Below, piece after piece: positions 11,706-24,369 of a stretch of 31,283 bases of DNA. This stretch comes from Euprymna scolopes (taxonomy: Eukaryota; Mollusca; Cephalopoda; Sepiida; Sepiolidae). The stretch is from positions 55,276,982 to 55,308,264 of the forward strand of contig CM044507.1 of assembly GCA_024364805.1 (NCBI GenBank), read 5' to 3'. The notes beneath the pieces are model-generated. The model saw nothing but the letters and a program-made list of their open reading frames with translations. It made no database searches and was not told the origin of the DNA. How positions within the stretch are numbered: position 1 is the stretch's first letter; each line of letters starts with the position of its first letter. Made by a program: the position numbers and the translations under genes.

Positions 11706-12640
11706 CATGAACCATGGAATTTTCATGAGATTCTACTACTAGACTTTCTATTGCTGAGAAAACTTTTGTGTGTGTGTTTGGGAGAGGGTGGTTCCATTGA
11801 TAATCAAGTAAGATACTGACTGAACGTTAATTTTAAATGTCAAACAAGATGTCATTTTCCAATGTTAATGCCACAGGCTGCCAGGATTCTGAATTAAGAG
11901 AAAATTGGCGACAAAAGAAAACGACCCTTCTAAAAAATGGTAACATTGTTTTTCTTTTGTTTGACAATTTTAATTGATAGCTTCTTTAACACTCAACTTG
12001 TTCTCGCTAACAGATAAAACAAGAATTAGACTCTACATCTCTTTGTAAGCACTCTCTGTCAGCCTGTCCCACTTAACACTGCATTTGACCTTGACAGATG
12101 AGATTAGTTAAACTACTACTAGTTTTTGTTTTTATTTACAAACCTTGACTTCTATGATTATTTTTAAGAAATTAATAACCAAGCAATAATGTAATAATTA
12201 TTTGATAAAATGTTTCATTGATTTCACAGCAAATAATCCCTATATATAATAAGAGGCACAGTTTTACCCTTCTGGGCCAAAATACTGTAGGTTCACAACA
12301 ACAGATGCCACATACAAATTCATGTCTACACTATTAGGCACTATCTTATGTAACTGTAGAACAACATTTTGGACACATTAATTTGTTATAATAAAACTCT
12401 ATAATTAATCCTAGGAGTGACATCATCACGATTGCACAGATAAACAATGGAAGTAGCTGTTGTTTTTCCCTTAAAAAAAAAAAAAGTACTACTCCTACTA
12501 CCAGTCAACACCGGGAGATTTTCTGCATTAGGGTCATATATGGGGTTTCACCCTAATTTTCTGGCTCATATGCTTATACACACACCATAATCTTCCCCTT
12601 TCTCCATCACAAAAAAAATGATTTCTCCCTCCTCACATTT
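11706..12640. other. AT-rich presumed intron, no gene seen
   Basis: No supported open frame, RNA or repeat unit apart from short A runs. Confidence 0.6.
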
Positions 12641-13640
12641 CACAAAATCTCATTGGCTGACACCTACATACTCATTCTGGAATGAACGAAACCTCATTCA
12701 AAAAAGAACATTTCAGAGATTAAAACAAACATGGCTTCCCTGATTAGATTAGGTAATCATTTGATTAAATACCCCGATTACAAATTTTGGAAACTCAAAA
12801 AAAAAAAAAAAAATGCAACAAACTTTATTTTTATTATTATTATGAAAAGATGTACTTCCCCTGTCAATTCTTTCATTTTCTTTCACGTGCACCTTCTAAT
12901 TATTTTAACTTCTTTTTACTATATAAAAATACAATGTTGCTAAATTGTTTTATTAAAATTATATTTCCTTACACAGACTTTTATGTAAATGTTCTTACAA
13001 TCATATATTTATATTTTTGTGTACAATAAATGTTCTGGTTTACAAATACCTTCAAGGTGGGGCATTAGTTTATTATTTAATTGTCGTATTATTTGAAATT
13101 GGGGGGGGGGGTAATTTCGCTATTTATTTTCTTCATTATTTTCTTTTCTTCACAAAATCCTATTGGCTGACACCTACATATTCACTCATTCTGGAGTGAA
13201 GGAAACCTCATTCAAAAAAGAACGCTCCAGAAATTAAAACAAACATGGCTTCCCTGATTACATTAGGTGTTTATTACTTTAGTAAAAACGAATTACTATT
13301 TTCTTATCTAAAATGTTTTGTTATCCTTATTACTAAAATACCATTGTCAATTCATTTTTTTCTATGCACACCTGCTCATTTTAACTTTTTTTACTATGCA
13401 AAAATACAATGTTGCTTTCATTACGGAATTGTTTTATTAAAATTATATTTTCTTACACAGGTTTTTAAATGTTTGTACATTTATATATTTATACTTTTGT
13501 ATACAATAAATTTTTTCCTTTATAAATGTTCCGTTTGAAAAAAAAAAATTGGTTTATTACTTATTTACCGTGTTATTTGACACACAAGAAATCAGAGGGT
13601 TTTTTTGTATTTCATTATTTATTTACTTCATTTATAGTGA
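12641..13640. repeat. Tandem duplication, unit about 510 bp
   Basis: Copy 1 begins CACAAAATCTCATTGGCTGA (12,641) and copy 2 CACAAAATCCTATTGGCTGA (13,151), an offset of 510. Matching landmarks follow in both: AACCTCATTCAAAAAAGAAC, ACAAACATGGCTTCCCTGAT (offset 514), TTGTTTTATTAAAATTATAT (offset 484) and TACAATAAAT near 13,021 and 13,500. Indels and T/A-rich expansions separate them. The short open frames beginning MASLI in each copy come from the duplicated ATGGCTTCCCTGAT and show no coding signal. Confidence 0.8.
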
Positions 13641-14131
13641 AATAGACTCGTAAAAAAAAATTCATATTTTATTTTCGTAAGAAAGATAACGATATAGTAA
13701 TTTGCTTTTTACTAAAATAATAATAGGGACGCATGAGATAAAACATTCATTTTGTTTTCGAGTTTCCAATTCATTAAGTTTTGACTTTTTTTTTTATTAC
13801 AAATGTTTCATGAACTTTAAATGGGTAAAATTTAATCACTCTATTATTTCACATGTGAGGATGTGATTAAAATTTAATTTAAATTAACCATTTTGCAAAA
13901 TAGATGAAGTTTTAAAATGAGTAAGTGTGTTTTTTTTGTTTTTTGTTTTATAATTTATAATTAAAAGCGTTGAACAATACAAAGTACAATTTTAGGTACT
14001 TTTGTATTTTTTGTACCGTGTAGAAATAATGTTTTTATTTACGAAGACATTGTAACCTTGGGGAGGGTATTTTGTGACTATTCTTCCACTTTCCGATTGC
14101 ATTAAAAAGCATTAAGGTTAAACTTGAATCT

Positions 14132-14346
14132 AACCTGAAAACACTATTTACAAATAGCACAATACCAAAAATGCATAAACATCAAATTTTTAAGTAGATA
14201 TTGATCTTGGATGCATATGATGGCAGAGTGTGCTACCATCTGCCATTATATGCATCTGAGAACAATATGTACTTCTAACATTAACCAAAAATTGGTGGTT
14301 ATGCATTTTTTGGTACCACGCTATTTGTAAATAGTTTTTTCAGGTT
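14132..14346. mobile_element. 215-bp inverted repeat (foldback/MITE-like)
   Basis: The left arm AACCTGAAAACACTATTTAC (14,132-14,151) continues through CAAATAG and ACCAAAAATGCATAA. The right arm is its reverse complement and ends ...TTTTCAGGTT at 14,346. Nested inside, GATGCATAT-ATGGCAGA (about 14,211-14,228) pairs with TCTGCCAT-ATATGCATC (about 14,239-14,257). The whole segment is therefore a long imperfect palindrome with a short loop. It has no coding capacity. No clear target duplication is visible, so the superfamily is unassigned. Confidence 0.75.
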
Positions 14347-14501
14347 TTACCACATCGTTCTATTTTTTTTTTTTCTTACATTATAAGGCTGAAGCACAGA
14401 TTAGCTACAAAACACCCTTCCCGTGTAAAGAATGGCTTTCAAAATATTATTTCAGCACGGAACAAAAAATGCATAAGTACCCAACAGGGAGGCATGCTAC
14501 C

Positions 14502-14518
14502 ACCAGGCAATGCCTGGT
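14502..14518. repeat. Short perfect hairpin, possible transposon end
   Basis: ACCAGGC-AAT-GCCTGGT is a perfect 7-bp stem with a 3-base loop, similar in layout to the CCYGGCAACRYCRGG hairpins of the Helitron-like ends. It lacks the CTRR terminus (TAATAAATAAA follows). It may be a decayed end. Confidence 0.35.
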
Positions 14519-15992
14519 TAATAAATAAAATGTCCTTTTTTCCAAACAATATGCAAATATCAAAAAGTTTCATATGTTTTAGTTTTTGGAAGGAGGGTTT
14601 TTTTTTCGGGGGGGGGCATTTTTTTTCATCAAGTTTTTTAATTTAACAAAGTTTTCAAATATGTTAAATGCATCAATACTTAATTCATACTAGCCTTTTT
14701 GTTTCCGTTTTTGACTTTCATATCAATCATCAAGTATGTCAACAGTTATATAAAATACTGCGAAAGTAACAACTTAAATTAACTATTTTAAAGTGAGTTG
14801 AAAAATTGGCCAGCACTTTCTGAAAACTTAGTAAAAAAAATATTAGGGATAAAGCCAGCAATAATAGAAACTAACATTTTGCCACCATATACAGGATTGC
14901 TATATTTCCATTTGAATTCAAGATGAGAAGAATCTGTGGTGGATGGGAGTTAATGGGAAACTATCAGCTCATAAAGTTTGACTGTGAAGTCTGTTTTAAA
15001 AATCCTACACTTGAGTCATGCAAAAAATTGCCAACTCTCACTCTTATTGATAATCCACCTGATTACAGTATAATAAAACTGAAGTGGTTTGAACTAAAAA
15101 CGTAAGGGTGAATTGGACAATAGCCATTAGGAATCTGACACTACTCGGTGACGTTTTACCGTTAGAATCAAGGGTGGGCAAACTTCAAAGGGTTAATAAG
15201 AATTTAGAGCACAAAGATTGTGTATCAATATTTAAGAGAGGGGGGGGGGCTAATTCTTGAACTTTTGCTTAGTCACACAGACGTTTTCTGGTTGTACAAC
15301 CTTTTCTGGTGATGGCAGTTCTGCCTTTGCCACCATTAAGTCCTAATGACTGCACAGTACGATCCATGATCCACACTTGCAAATTACTGGTCTTATTTAA
15401 ACTGAGACAGATATATCCGTGATCATTTAAAATTTTTGTTAGAGATGTGCATCTTCAGTTTAGAAAAGAGCATAACTCATTAACTAGAGTAAACACAAGA
15501 CAACTGGTGCTCTCTAACAGCTACAGGAGGTTGTCACAACAGCAAAGAATCATTTATGTGTCACTTTGTATGTTGATATTTTATGTATTTCAAAAAATAA
15601 AACCAAAATTTTGGTAATTTTAATTTCATTAAATTATTTTGTAAAATAGGAATGTTTAAAAGTTTGTTTTAATACTTGATGCTAAAATTGATTTATGATG
15701 AAGAACAAGTAATGTGTAATTAATCTGGATGCGAGAAAACTTCTCAAACATACACGTTTGAAGTTGCCTAATTTAAATGTTTTTATTTTTTTAAGAACTG
15801 TAGGAAAATAATTTAGAATAATAACTTCCCTTTAATATGTTTTGATAAACAAGGGAAAATGCCCCCCACTCTAACAGTTTTCTTAATTGGAATAAGTATT
15901 TTTAGGGGAAAAAAGATAATTAAAAAAAAAAAAAAAAAAGTAGATTGTCATGTAAAAAAACAATAAAAAAATTCTATCCAATTCTATCGCTC
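14519..15992. other. Presumed intron, no gene seen
   Basis: GGGTGGGCAAACTTC at 15,171-15,185 recalls hAT terminal repeats, but no partner end or target duplication was found. The 60-codon frame at 14,923 shows no domain. Confidence 0.55.
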
Positions 15993-16104
15993 TTGCTTTT
16001 GGTCTGAACTTATTCCATATCTGCTTTTGGTCTGAACTTATTCCATATCTGCTTTTGGTCTGAACTTATTCCATATCTGCTTTTGGTCTGAACTTATTCC
16101 ATAT
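15993..16104. repeat. Minisatellite, 28-bp unit, four near-identical copies
   Basis: The unit runs CTGCTTTTGGTCTGAAC followed by TTATTCCATAT. Copies 2 to 4 (16,021-16,104) are identical and the first (15,993-16,020) differs at its first base. A partial fifth start follows. Such identity in decayed surroundings implies recent expansion. Confidence 0.92.
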
Positions 16105-16860
16105 CTGCTCACCAGACATATCTTACAGATGAACTTCCAGCCTTCTTTACCGATAATGATTTATGTAAGGACATCTTGTTTCTTTATGTTGGTGAATCAT
16201 TTTGAATTATTGATTGTTATTCTAACCGGTCAGGTTTGGCTCCCAGATATGAAGCAACACCCCACCCTTCTCTGACACCCTGCTCATGCACAAACATAAT
16301 ATTCTGCTGAGTCATAATGACCTGTGTAATCATGAATAGTAACAGAATTGGAGATGAAATTAGTACTTGTCACATGACATGATGAAGTGGATCATCATCC
16401 TCTCCCCCTTTTATTCTTAGAATGTGTCCCTTCAAACTTGAATATGACAAACTGACAGACAGAGCCACTTGTAGAAATGCTTGGATACATCTAAATTAAG
16501 ATGTATTCATTAGATCTGTGCAAATAATCCCCCATGTTATTCTATGTAAAAAAAATGGTCCTCCATGTTTTTCTATGTAAAAAGTCAATGTTTTGTGTTA
16601 TAAAAATTGATATATTAAGACTATTCAAATAAGTTTTAATGACGGTTATTTTTTTCACAGAATCTTAGATTGAAATTTTCCATCGATTACATTTGGGGTC
16701 ACTTGTGAAAATTATCGATTAGGTTCATGAAATATATTAGAACATAAGGCAACGAAATTAAAAAATTTTTAATGACTTTTCTCCATTTCATTTATAATAT
16801 AAATCTCACCTGTCTGTTTAAATGTATATATGTATGCTTGCTTAAAACATTTGACAGAGG
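16105..16860. other. Presumed intron, no gene seen
   Basis: Mixed AT-rich sequence without recognisable elements. Confidence 0.6.
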
Positions 16861-17202
16861 TGACAGATTTTCACAAGATCAGTATCATTTTGAAGCTCGA
16901 CCCTTCGGACGACAAATATCGAAAAATTGGCTAAAAACATTCATTTCTTCACCCCTGAACTGGGCACTTTTCTAAAGGGAGGGGTCGCTTTTTTCCCCGA
17001 TATTTTCGAAATTCATCCCCTCTTTTCGATTGTGTAGCCTTATTTTAAACATTCATCACTTCCGGTTTGGTGATGGTCGCAACAGCAAAGATGTTATATT
17101 TTTTATTCTTTTTCTACGTTCTTTTCCTCCTTCGCGGTACAGGTTCGAGCCTGCCTGCCTACTACTATTTTTTTTTGTTGTGCTTAACACACACCTCCAA
17201 AC

Positions 17203-17232
17203 ACCTGGGCAACGCCGGGCACCCAGGTTATT
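17203..17232 (+). mobile_element. Worn Helitron-like 3' terminus
   Basis: CCTGGGCAACGCCGGG (17,204-17,219) is the least decayed copy of the hairpin seen at 7955 and 8785, followed by CACCCAGGTTAT where CTAGT would be expected. The loop keeps its CpG. Sequence from about 16,860 to 17,200 (including the GC-richer stretch around 16,895-17,060) probably belongs to this element. A B-box-like GTTCGAGCC at 17,143-17,151 within it is noted but not interpreted. Confidence 0.42.
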
Positions 17233-17410
17233 ATAAAAATAAAAATTAATATCTTTGTGAAGAATGTATTTGAAAACAGTTTAAACATTTAACTTTTTTA
17301 TTGGTATTTTTAAGTTTTAAAATGATGAAATTGTTTGTTTTTTTTTGTTTTTTTAAGGTGTTGATTCCTTAAATCCATTTGCCATTTAAAAAAAACACAT
17401 CAACAAGTAG

Positions 17411-17412
<2 letters not shown>

Positions 17413-17449
<37 letters not shown>
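17413..17449. repeat. 37-base T run
   Basis: Uninterrupted T. It could be the poly(A) tail of a minus-strand retroposed copy, but no coding or SINE sequence is recognisable to its right. Confidence 0.9.
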
Positions 17450-17450
<1 letters not shown>

Positions 17451-20400
17451 AGGAAACACTATCGCTATTTTTTTTTATTATTGCAAATTTTTAACTTTCT
17501 TTTTGTTCAAGGCAAAAATTGAAAACATGACTATATTTGAAAGATTTCTGACCAGCAACATATCTGTACACATGCAACATCCTAAGAATATTGCTACTAA
17601 TATATATTTGATCACAAGTGGCACTTACTCTAGGCAGGTTGAGCCAACTTCCTCCAAAAGAAGAAGTTTCATGAGAATATAAAATTTATGAGCAGTCCCT
17701 AGCCATTGCACAAAAATTTTCTGCATACAATTATTACTGAACCTTTGGAGGTTTTTTGTATCCTTTTCTTGCTTGTTTATCTCCATACACAATGGATGTC
17801 ATCCACTTAATATGTTCCTTTCATAAAATCTTATTTGCTAAGATAATTTGATGTGTCTTTTGTTATTCTTTGATATTCACACATTAACTTTTTTTTATTA
17901 CTTCTAATCAAAATACTGTAGCATAAAAAAATAAAAATTAAATTTTTAAATCTAATAAGATAAAAAAAAGAAATATAAAGATACACTAGAATGCATTTTG
18001 GTTTCTTATTGTTCTTGTGAATTGAATTTCATAAAAATTCCCCATATTAGACATGTGGTTGGAATAATTTGTCTTATTCGTTTTAATCTAATTCCTGTTC
18101 CCTCTTTAAATTGTCTTTCCAAAACTATAAATGTTTTCTTATGAAGAATTAAGAGAAAGGAATTGTGTGGGGAGGAGAGAGTCACAGAGCAAAGTAAAGA
18201 CTCCCGGACAATGCCAAGTAGTTAAGCGTTTCGGTATTTTTTAATTTTACATTTTTTATATTGGTAATACAGTAAATTAAATCTGTTCCTGCTTTGTCAG
18301 ATCTTTTTCACTCTGCTGGTGACTTCTACTCTTTCCATCAACTGAGGCACATCGAATGAACAACTTTATTGCATGCATTTTTCTTGTTGCAATTCCTAAA
18401 CATGGAATCAATTGTATTTCAGGTAACCTCAAATAAAAATCTTTTAGTGATAAAATAAAAAATCAAACAAAAATTAATCTATTCAACAATTCTTACCATA
18501 TTTCAAACGAACCCTACTCAGTTAAGCTTCATAACTTTAGAAACATTAATATTTATATATTTTAGATTTTGTTTTTTAATGAGACAATTTTTAAATTTTA
18601 TATATATATATATATAATGTGTGTGTGTGTGTGTGGAGGGATATGCATAATAAGAAAGGTTATAGAATTTACATAAAAACTAAAAGTGTATATGTAACAT
18701 TTTCTGGGGAAGACAATGGAAGTGGTCCAAAATCTCTGTACTACTCTCTTTCCCAAATTTCTAGTTCAATGTTATGATTCTTATTGAGCGGTCCTCTTGA
18801 ATAATCAGATTGTGCCCAGTTTCAACCATCGTTACCAAACCTGGTATTGTCTCATCATCCACCTGACAAGCTCATTAACTCTTATCCTCAAATGGCATTT
18901 GGGTCATCATGATAAAAAAAAATCAAACAATCAAACCACGTTTTCAAAATGTCTCATCCCATTGAAGTTCAAGATATTGTTTTCATTGCTAAATGAACTG
19001 GTGGAATCGACTCATCTGAAGAATATCTGTTCAATTTTTCTTAATAATGAAATTGGATGATTAAAATATTTGAAATTATTTAAATTTTCTCTCGTCAAAG
19101 CAAAAAAGAATTTCTCCATTTTTTTATGAAATTTACTTACTGCTTGTGACATTTTTTTATTCTAATGCCAACAGCCAATACTCACTGCTTTAGAACTTTG
19201 TAAAAATTGGTATTTGTGCAATCTCATTATTCATCTAATAATAACTTTGAGTATTCTTATATCTATTCTTTGGAGGGTTTTGTTTGCATTGTTTTATATT
19301 AAAACTATATGTATAAGTGGCTTGTTGGGTCACAAACATTACCATTATTCTATTTTGATTTTGTTAAAAAATTCATAAACTCTGCCATATCTTGAGACTT
19401 TCTTCTTGCATGACTAAAAGTAACAAGTCGTTTCCAATGGGGCCACTTGTACATTCTGTATACATTTGTATGTACAGCATTCACCCCTAAACTAATTAAC
19501 CTGTTAACTGATGATTTTAAATGTGATGGGGTAAAAAAGAGTGGAAGCCTTTTATAAAAAATCAATGTTTATTTTCCTAATGCATTTTTTTTTCTATATA
19601 TTCGAATAACAGAAATATATACTAAGATATACTTTAGTTCTAGGATTGAGTTATGTTTGAAAAAGTCATTTTTAATTGTTCTAATCAGCCATGATTTATT
19701 AACTAAATAAGTCGACTATCCTGCCTGTCCCCTCTCACTGTGCATTGATTCAGTCACTGTTTAATATTAATTTCTTGCAGCATTTAAGAAATAAACACAA
19801 AACATTAAATATGTAAACAATTTAATTTTTTTTTTTTTTTCATTTTCCATTACATTGGATTTTAATTTCCATAATTATCAGATATTAAATATCAATCTCT
19901 CATTATAAGCCCCAACCTGACTTAACCCTACCAGTGGGATCATAAATTTACCAACTGAAATCCATGTAAAGGGCTACCCTCTCTTAAAAACAGAGCCACC
20001 TTTAGGCTATGGGTGGCGACCTGTGATACCTTATGACAGGATCTTGATTGCTGAGCTGTTTTTCCACTTTGGCATACAGCTAGACAGGATATTAGAGAGG
20101 CCCGATCCGATTAATCAGTTGGTCACGTCATACTCTATAAGTTCATTCCTAGTTGTATGACCCAATCTACTTCCAAAAAATTAAAGAAGACATATTTCTC
20201 TTTCTTATTTTTCTCCCCAGATAGTTATTAGAAAGCAGTAGTCAGTCATGTTGAGAACAAAGAAAAATGCCAAAGATTAATGTTTTCAAAGAGTAATGTT
20301 TTTCTTGGAAGTGGTAATGCCTCTCCCTTAGTAAAATTCTTTTCAAAGAATAATGTTTTCTGGAATTAATGTTTCAACTTTCACTGTAAAATTTCCTTCT

Positions 20401-23024
20401 ACAATCAATCTATTCTGGGGGCCTTTTAATTCTGTCAATAATGACCTATAAAATTATGGATGACAACTTTATTCAACACCAGCAGGACCTGTTAACTGGT
20501 GTTGCCCGGTGGAAGAATGACACAGATCCAGAACAGAATCATTAAAGGACTCCCTTCAAGAGCAAATTAAACTACGGTTGTTTTTGGTGGAAAATAGCGG
20601 ATACTGGCGGCTGTGGCCCAAATGAAATAATCTGGCTTTCACTGTCTGGCATTGTTTTCCAGTGGCAGCTAGTGACAGCCACTGTTTGTAATTGTCAGCA
20701 CTGTTAGTTACTAGCAATTATTAGTGGTTTGGGGCAATAACCTGCAGATACTGACTGATTCTAAAAAAAAGCATTTAATGGGAATATATTATTACATACT
20801 TATTCGTCATGCCTAAATCAGTATAACTTCAAATAAATTATGAAAAATGGTCCAACTCAAATCAGTTGGTAGATAACTGCCTTCCACTGATGAGAGTATA
20901 TTTCATGTCTGCCATCATTTTTCTTCTTGGCATACTGCACGCATTTTTTTTTTTTAATAGCTCTAGCACATCTTCTAAATAATAAAATACTCTGCAGAAA
21001 GCAAAAAGGGTAAAAAAAAAAAAAAAGAAAACAAATATCTAAAAAAAATAAAGTGTTTCCATAATAAGTTCCGTAATAAGTTTCTGTAGCCAATAAATTT
21101 TACTTTGAAACCTACCTGCATAATATTTTTGTGCTTTTACTTATATAAATGTGTTTATTCAGTTCTACAAAGAAAGCATTGACATGATAAGTCAAAGCTT
21201 TGAAGTATAGATAATCGGTCGAGAAGAATATAAAATTAAATTAAATCGTCAACAGGAATAAAAATTGCAAAAAAACAAAAAGAGAATCATTAATAATAAT
21301 CACTCAAAAATAGAAAATTAAATATTGGTACCCGTGAAAGAAATTTTTATTTTTGTAGGGCCGTTTGGGAAAGGGGGGAGTATTGTCGTATTAGTATTTT
21401 GTGTATATTTACATTCCCAAACCAATGCTGTGTTTTCCTTTTTTAGAGTGCTCCGTCTGAGCAAGGAAGTAGCAATATGTGTTTGTTTACGTTTTATGGT
21501 AGTTCTCTGTGCACAAGGAAAAGAGTTAGCAATGCGTGTTAAAATACGAAAAATTCTCAAACCTTTTGTTAGAGCTCATTGTAGTAAAATAAGCATTCTA
21601 GTATTTAATTTTTTGAGCGATTATTAAGACTTCAAAGATGGTATATTATATATATTTTTTAGCAGATTTGCATTATGTTTAGAAGTTGATTTAATGATTT
21701 AAGACATTATCTATATTTGTTTACACATGCGTATATGTTAATATGCTGAACTTTTAAAAATAAGTGTCAGTATTTATGAAATATTAGGACAATTTTAAGG
21801 TTACCAGTATTTAATTTTCTGTTTTTGAGCGATTATTATGTTTGTACTTTTTTTTATTGTATCTAGTAGTAAATGTATGTTTGTGAATGATTTAGTTCTA
21901 GCAGAAAAAGCTAAACAGCCATTTGTTATGTAAAAGGGGGGGACGATTCGTTTGCTGTTGTTATATCTTGAAAATTGTCTAACTGAAATTGATGCCGTGC
22001 ATAGAAGTATTTATCCTAGTGATGCCAAATTGTAATGTTCTGAAGTGTTCGTTTAGAATGCTCTAATTCCGGAATAACAGAATTAACGGGCAATCAATCA
22101 AAGGCAGCAGACTTTCCCCGAGGGAGACTTTATTATTTTTTTATTCTACTATGGGAAAGAAAATCGTATATCTGTATATGTATGAGAACGTTACAGTTAG
22201 TAAGCATAGAATCTCTGGAACATGTGCACTTCCTCCTGGTGGCGGTGATAGGTCTAAATATTTAGAGGGAAAATAGGTACCCTTTTCTCTAACAATGTTG
22301 GGATTGTGATGGTATTGCTCCTAGGATGTAATGTAGTATTTTATTATCATGATTGAATGTGTCTGCAAAGGTACTTGAAAGCTACCGGAGATAGTGGCTA
22401 TTAGCCTAGCTATTGAATTTGCATATAGCATCTATTGTTGCCAACCTATGATACTTTTTTCCAGAGGGGAATTCCTGCAGCTACTTTATTAATATAGAGA
22501 TCAAATAAATCATAGCTGGTTGATATGCTGTAAACCAAACCTGATGTGACTTTAACTTTGCTTATTTTTATTTTAAATACGCCTGTTCTATCTTTTGATT
22601 TCCTAATGGCTACTTATCTGACTTGCTAGTGATTGGATAGCATTTTGTACCTCCTAGTACAGCTGTTATTACAAACTTTTGATTTGAAGCCTAATCAGGC
22701 TGACATCATTTGTGTCCTAATTGAGCAATGAGTCAGGCGAGTCGCACCTGTTGCAACTAATTTTACAACTCGTTGACATGCTTTTCAATGTGTATGCACA
22801 TCTATTCACTTTTATTTATGTCCTGCGTATGATATTATTCCACATCCGGTGTTGATGCACTAATTTTAGAGATTATAGGCTCATCTCTTTTTATGCTATT
22901 ATGCCAAGATTCTGTTTGATCAAGTGTGGTATGTCAGGGTCACATCTCTGGCTTAAATAGAATCTGTTCCAGGTACAACATTTTGTGGTATACGCATAAA
23001 TTTGCATCAAATTTTTTAAATTCA
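17450..23024. other. Long presumed intron, no gene seen
   Basis: No supported exon. Noted inside: a microsatellite at 18,600; a GC-richer stretch at about 19,905-20,140 that may be an old repeat; a direct repeat pair at 21,598 and 21,805 (each AGTATTTAATTTT ... TTTTGAGCGATTATTA); and GGTTGATATGCTGTAAACC at 22,518, echoing 6159. Confidence 0.55.
18600..18634. repeat. (AT)n(GT)n microsatellite
   Basis: TATATATA run passing into GTGTGTGT. Confidence 0.93.
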
Positions 23025-23600
23025 TTTTTTTTTTTAATTATTTACTCAAAACAAGATATGTTACCACTAAAATATGAAGAACTACTTTGATTAAAGGCCA
23101 GGACTATAAGGAGCATCCTATGTGGGGAGTTGTGTAGCAAGGTGCTTGTTCACATTACATTTAAATTTCAGAGCAGAGAAGGAATTGCCAGTAATTCAAA
23201 GAAAGAAGCTATTAGAGCAGAAAGTTTTTTCCTGCAGCTGGTGATGTCTACAGTGAAGAGGTGGGATTTTGCTGCTAATCAGATGGGTTGGGGTATTTAT
23301 GTTGAGAGGTACAAGTGCAGTAAATTCGTCAGAGCAGATTCCGTGGAAGTACTTGTAAAACGAGCACAGGGATGCAAAATAGCAGCGATGGGACAGCAAC
23401 TGGAGATTAGTAGACTGTAAGGAACTTATTAGGTTAGGGACTCTTTGTTGTAACCTGCCCAAGAGAAAATGACTATTGGTTAGTTAAAGTCTAGATGTGG
23501 CAACAGTACTCCATACATGGGTGGCTGGTTGTGACAAGTTTTCTAGCCCAGAGGGAACCCATCTCTTTTGTGGCATACTTGGCAACATCTGTGTACTTAG
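23025..23600 (-). mobile_element. 5'-truncated LINE copy, minus strand
   Basis: Read on the minus strand, the segment gives HPCMEYCCHI (about 23,500-23,530), then LGRLQQRVPNLISSLQS and LSHRCYFASLCSFYKYFHG, then ICSDEFTALVPL, the usual order at the C-terminus of CR1/L2/Jockey-like reverse transcriptase ORFs. It is followed by a worn LWNSLP region and a stretch matching KFKCNVNKHL of the copy at 11,455. The element ends in a T run at 23,025-23,035 on the + strand, that is, a poly(A) tail on its own strand. The left part is decayed and the exact 5' limit is unclear. The opposite-strand open frame across 23,130-23,420 is a by-product of this element. Confidence 0.78.
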
Positions 23601-24369
23601 GTTACTTGTGAGGAGGGGGCATAATAAAATGGGAAATTCGACACAACTATTTTGCACAGATCTTTGTAATTATAGAAAGCAGCTGTTGATACAAGAAGCA
23701 TTAATAAAATAGAAGAAATGCACCAATGTTAGATGAGATGTTCAGTGTGTTTCCCATGAGCGGCTGCACTTCAATAGTTTAATCAACTTGTAATTTCCTC
23801 TTAAATGACGTCATCATATTTAGTTTAGCATCCGTTTATATGCTGGCATGTGTTAAATGACTTTTAGAAATAAATTGCCAAACTAACCTATCTCTGACCA
23901 GGTTTTTATTTATCTTGCTTTCTTTCAAGTCTATTTTTATCATTTCCTCTCAGATTTTCCTGATCTTTCCCTGCCAACTGACCCTGCTACTTCAATTGTT
24001 CTATTAACTTCAAAACTCTCATCCATTTGTTCATCGTACCCATAACATCTCCTGTTTTGCACACATCTCTTTATACAACCTAGATTTAATCTTCTCTGCG
24101 ATCATTAAATGGAATATTGTTCCAGGCTTCTATCAACAGTTTTTCAATATGTGACCTCACCAGCTGATTTAACAGTCCAAGCGTTAAAACCATGGCATTA
24201 AGATATAGACTTTTTGAGGGCCCTTGGTTTTATCCAGTGAAGTCTGGAATATTGGATCTAATCCAATCAAAGCCACGAATGGGCTTTGCACTATATTCAT
24301 TCATCTCCTAAAATACACAAGCATAGTAAAATTAGTACATGGTAAATTGCACATTTTATTACATAATGT
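23601..24369. other. Between two LINE copies; probably older LINE-derived or intronic sequence
   Basis: Less AT-rich than average. Short frames give no clear motif, although the right part may be the decayed 5' portion of the copy ending at 24,956. Confidence 0.4.

Noticed and set aside
15171-15185. hAT-like terminal repeat GGGTGGGCAAACTTC
   Set aside because: No opposite end, 8-bp duplication or transposase trace was found nearby.
17143-17151. tRNA B-box-like GTTCGAGCC suggesting a SINE
   Set aside because: No matching A box or tRNA fold lies upstream, and the segment ends like a Helitron rather than with a retroposon tail.
21318-21627. Overlapping 100-codon (+) and 80-codon (-) frames
   Set aside because: Composition and peptides show no known motif; most likely chance open frames.
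23130-23420. 96-codon plus-strand open frame in GC-richer sequence
   Set aside because: It is antisense to the LINE copy whose minus strand reads SHRCYFASLCSFYKYFHG; the open frame is a by-product.
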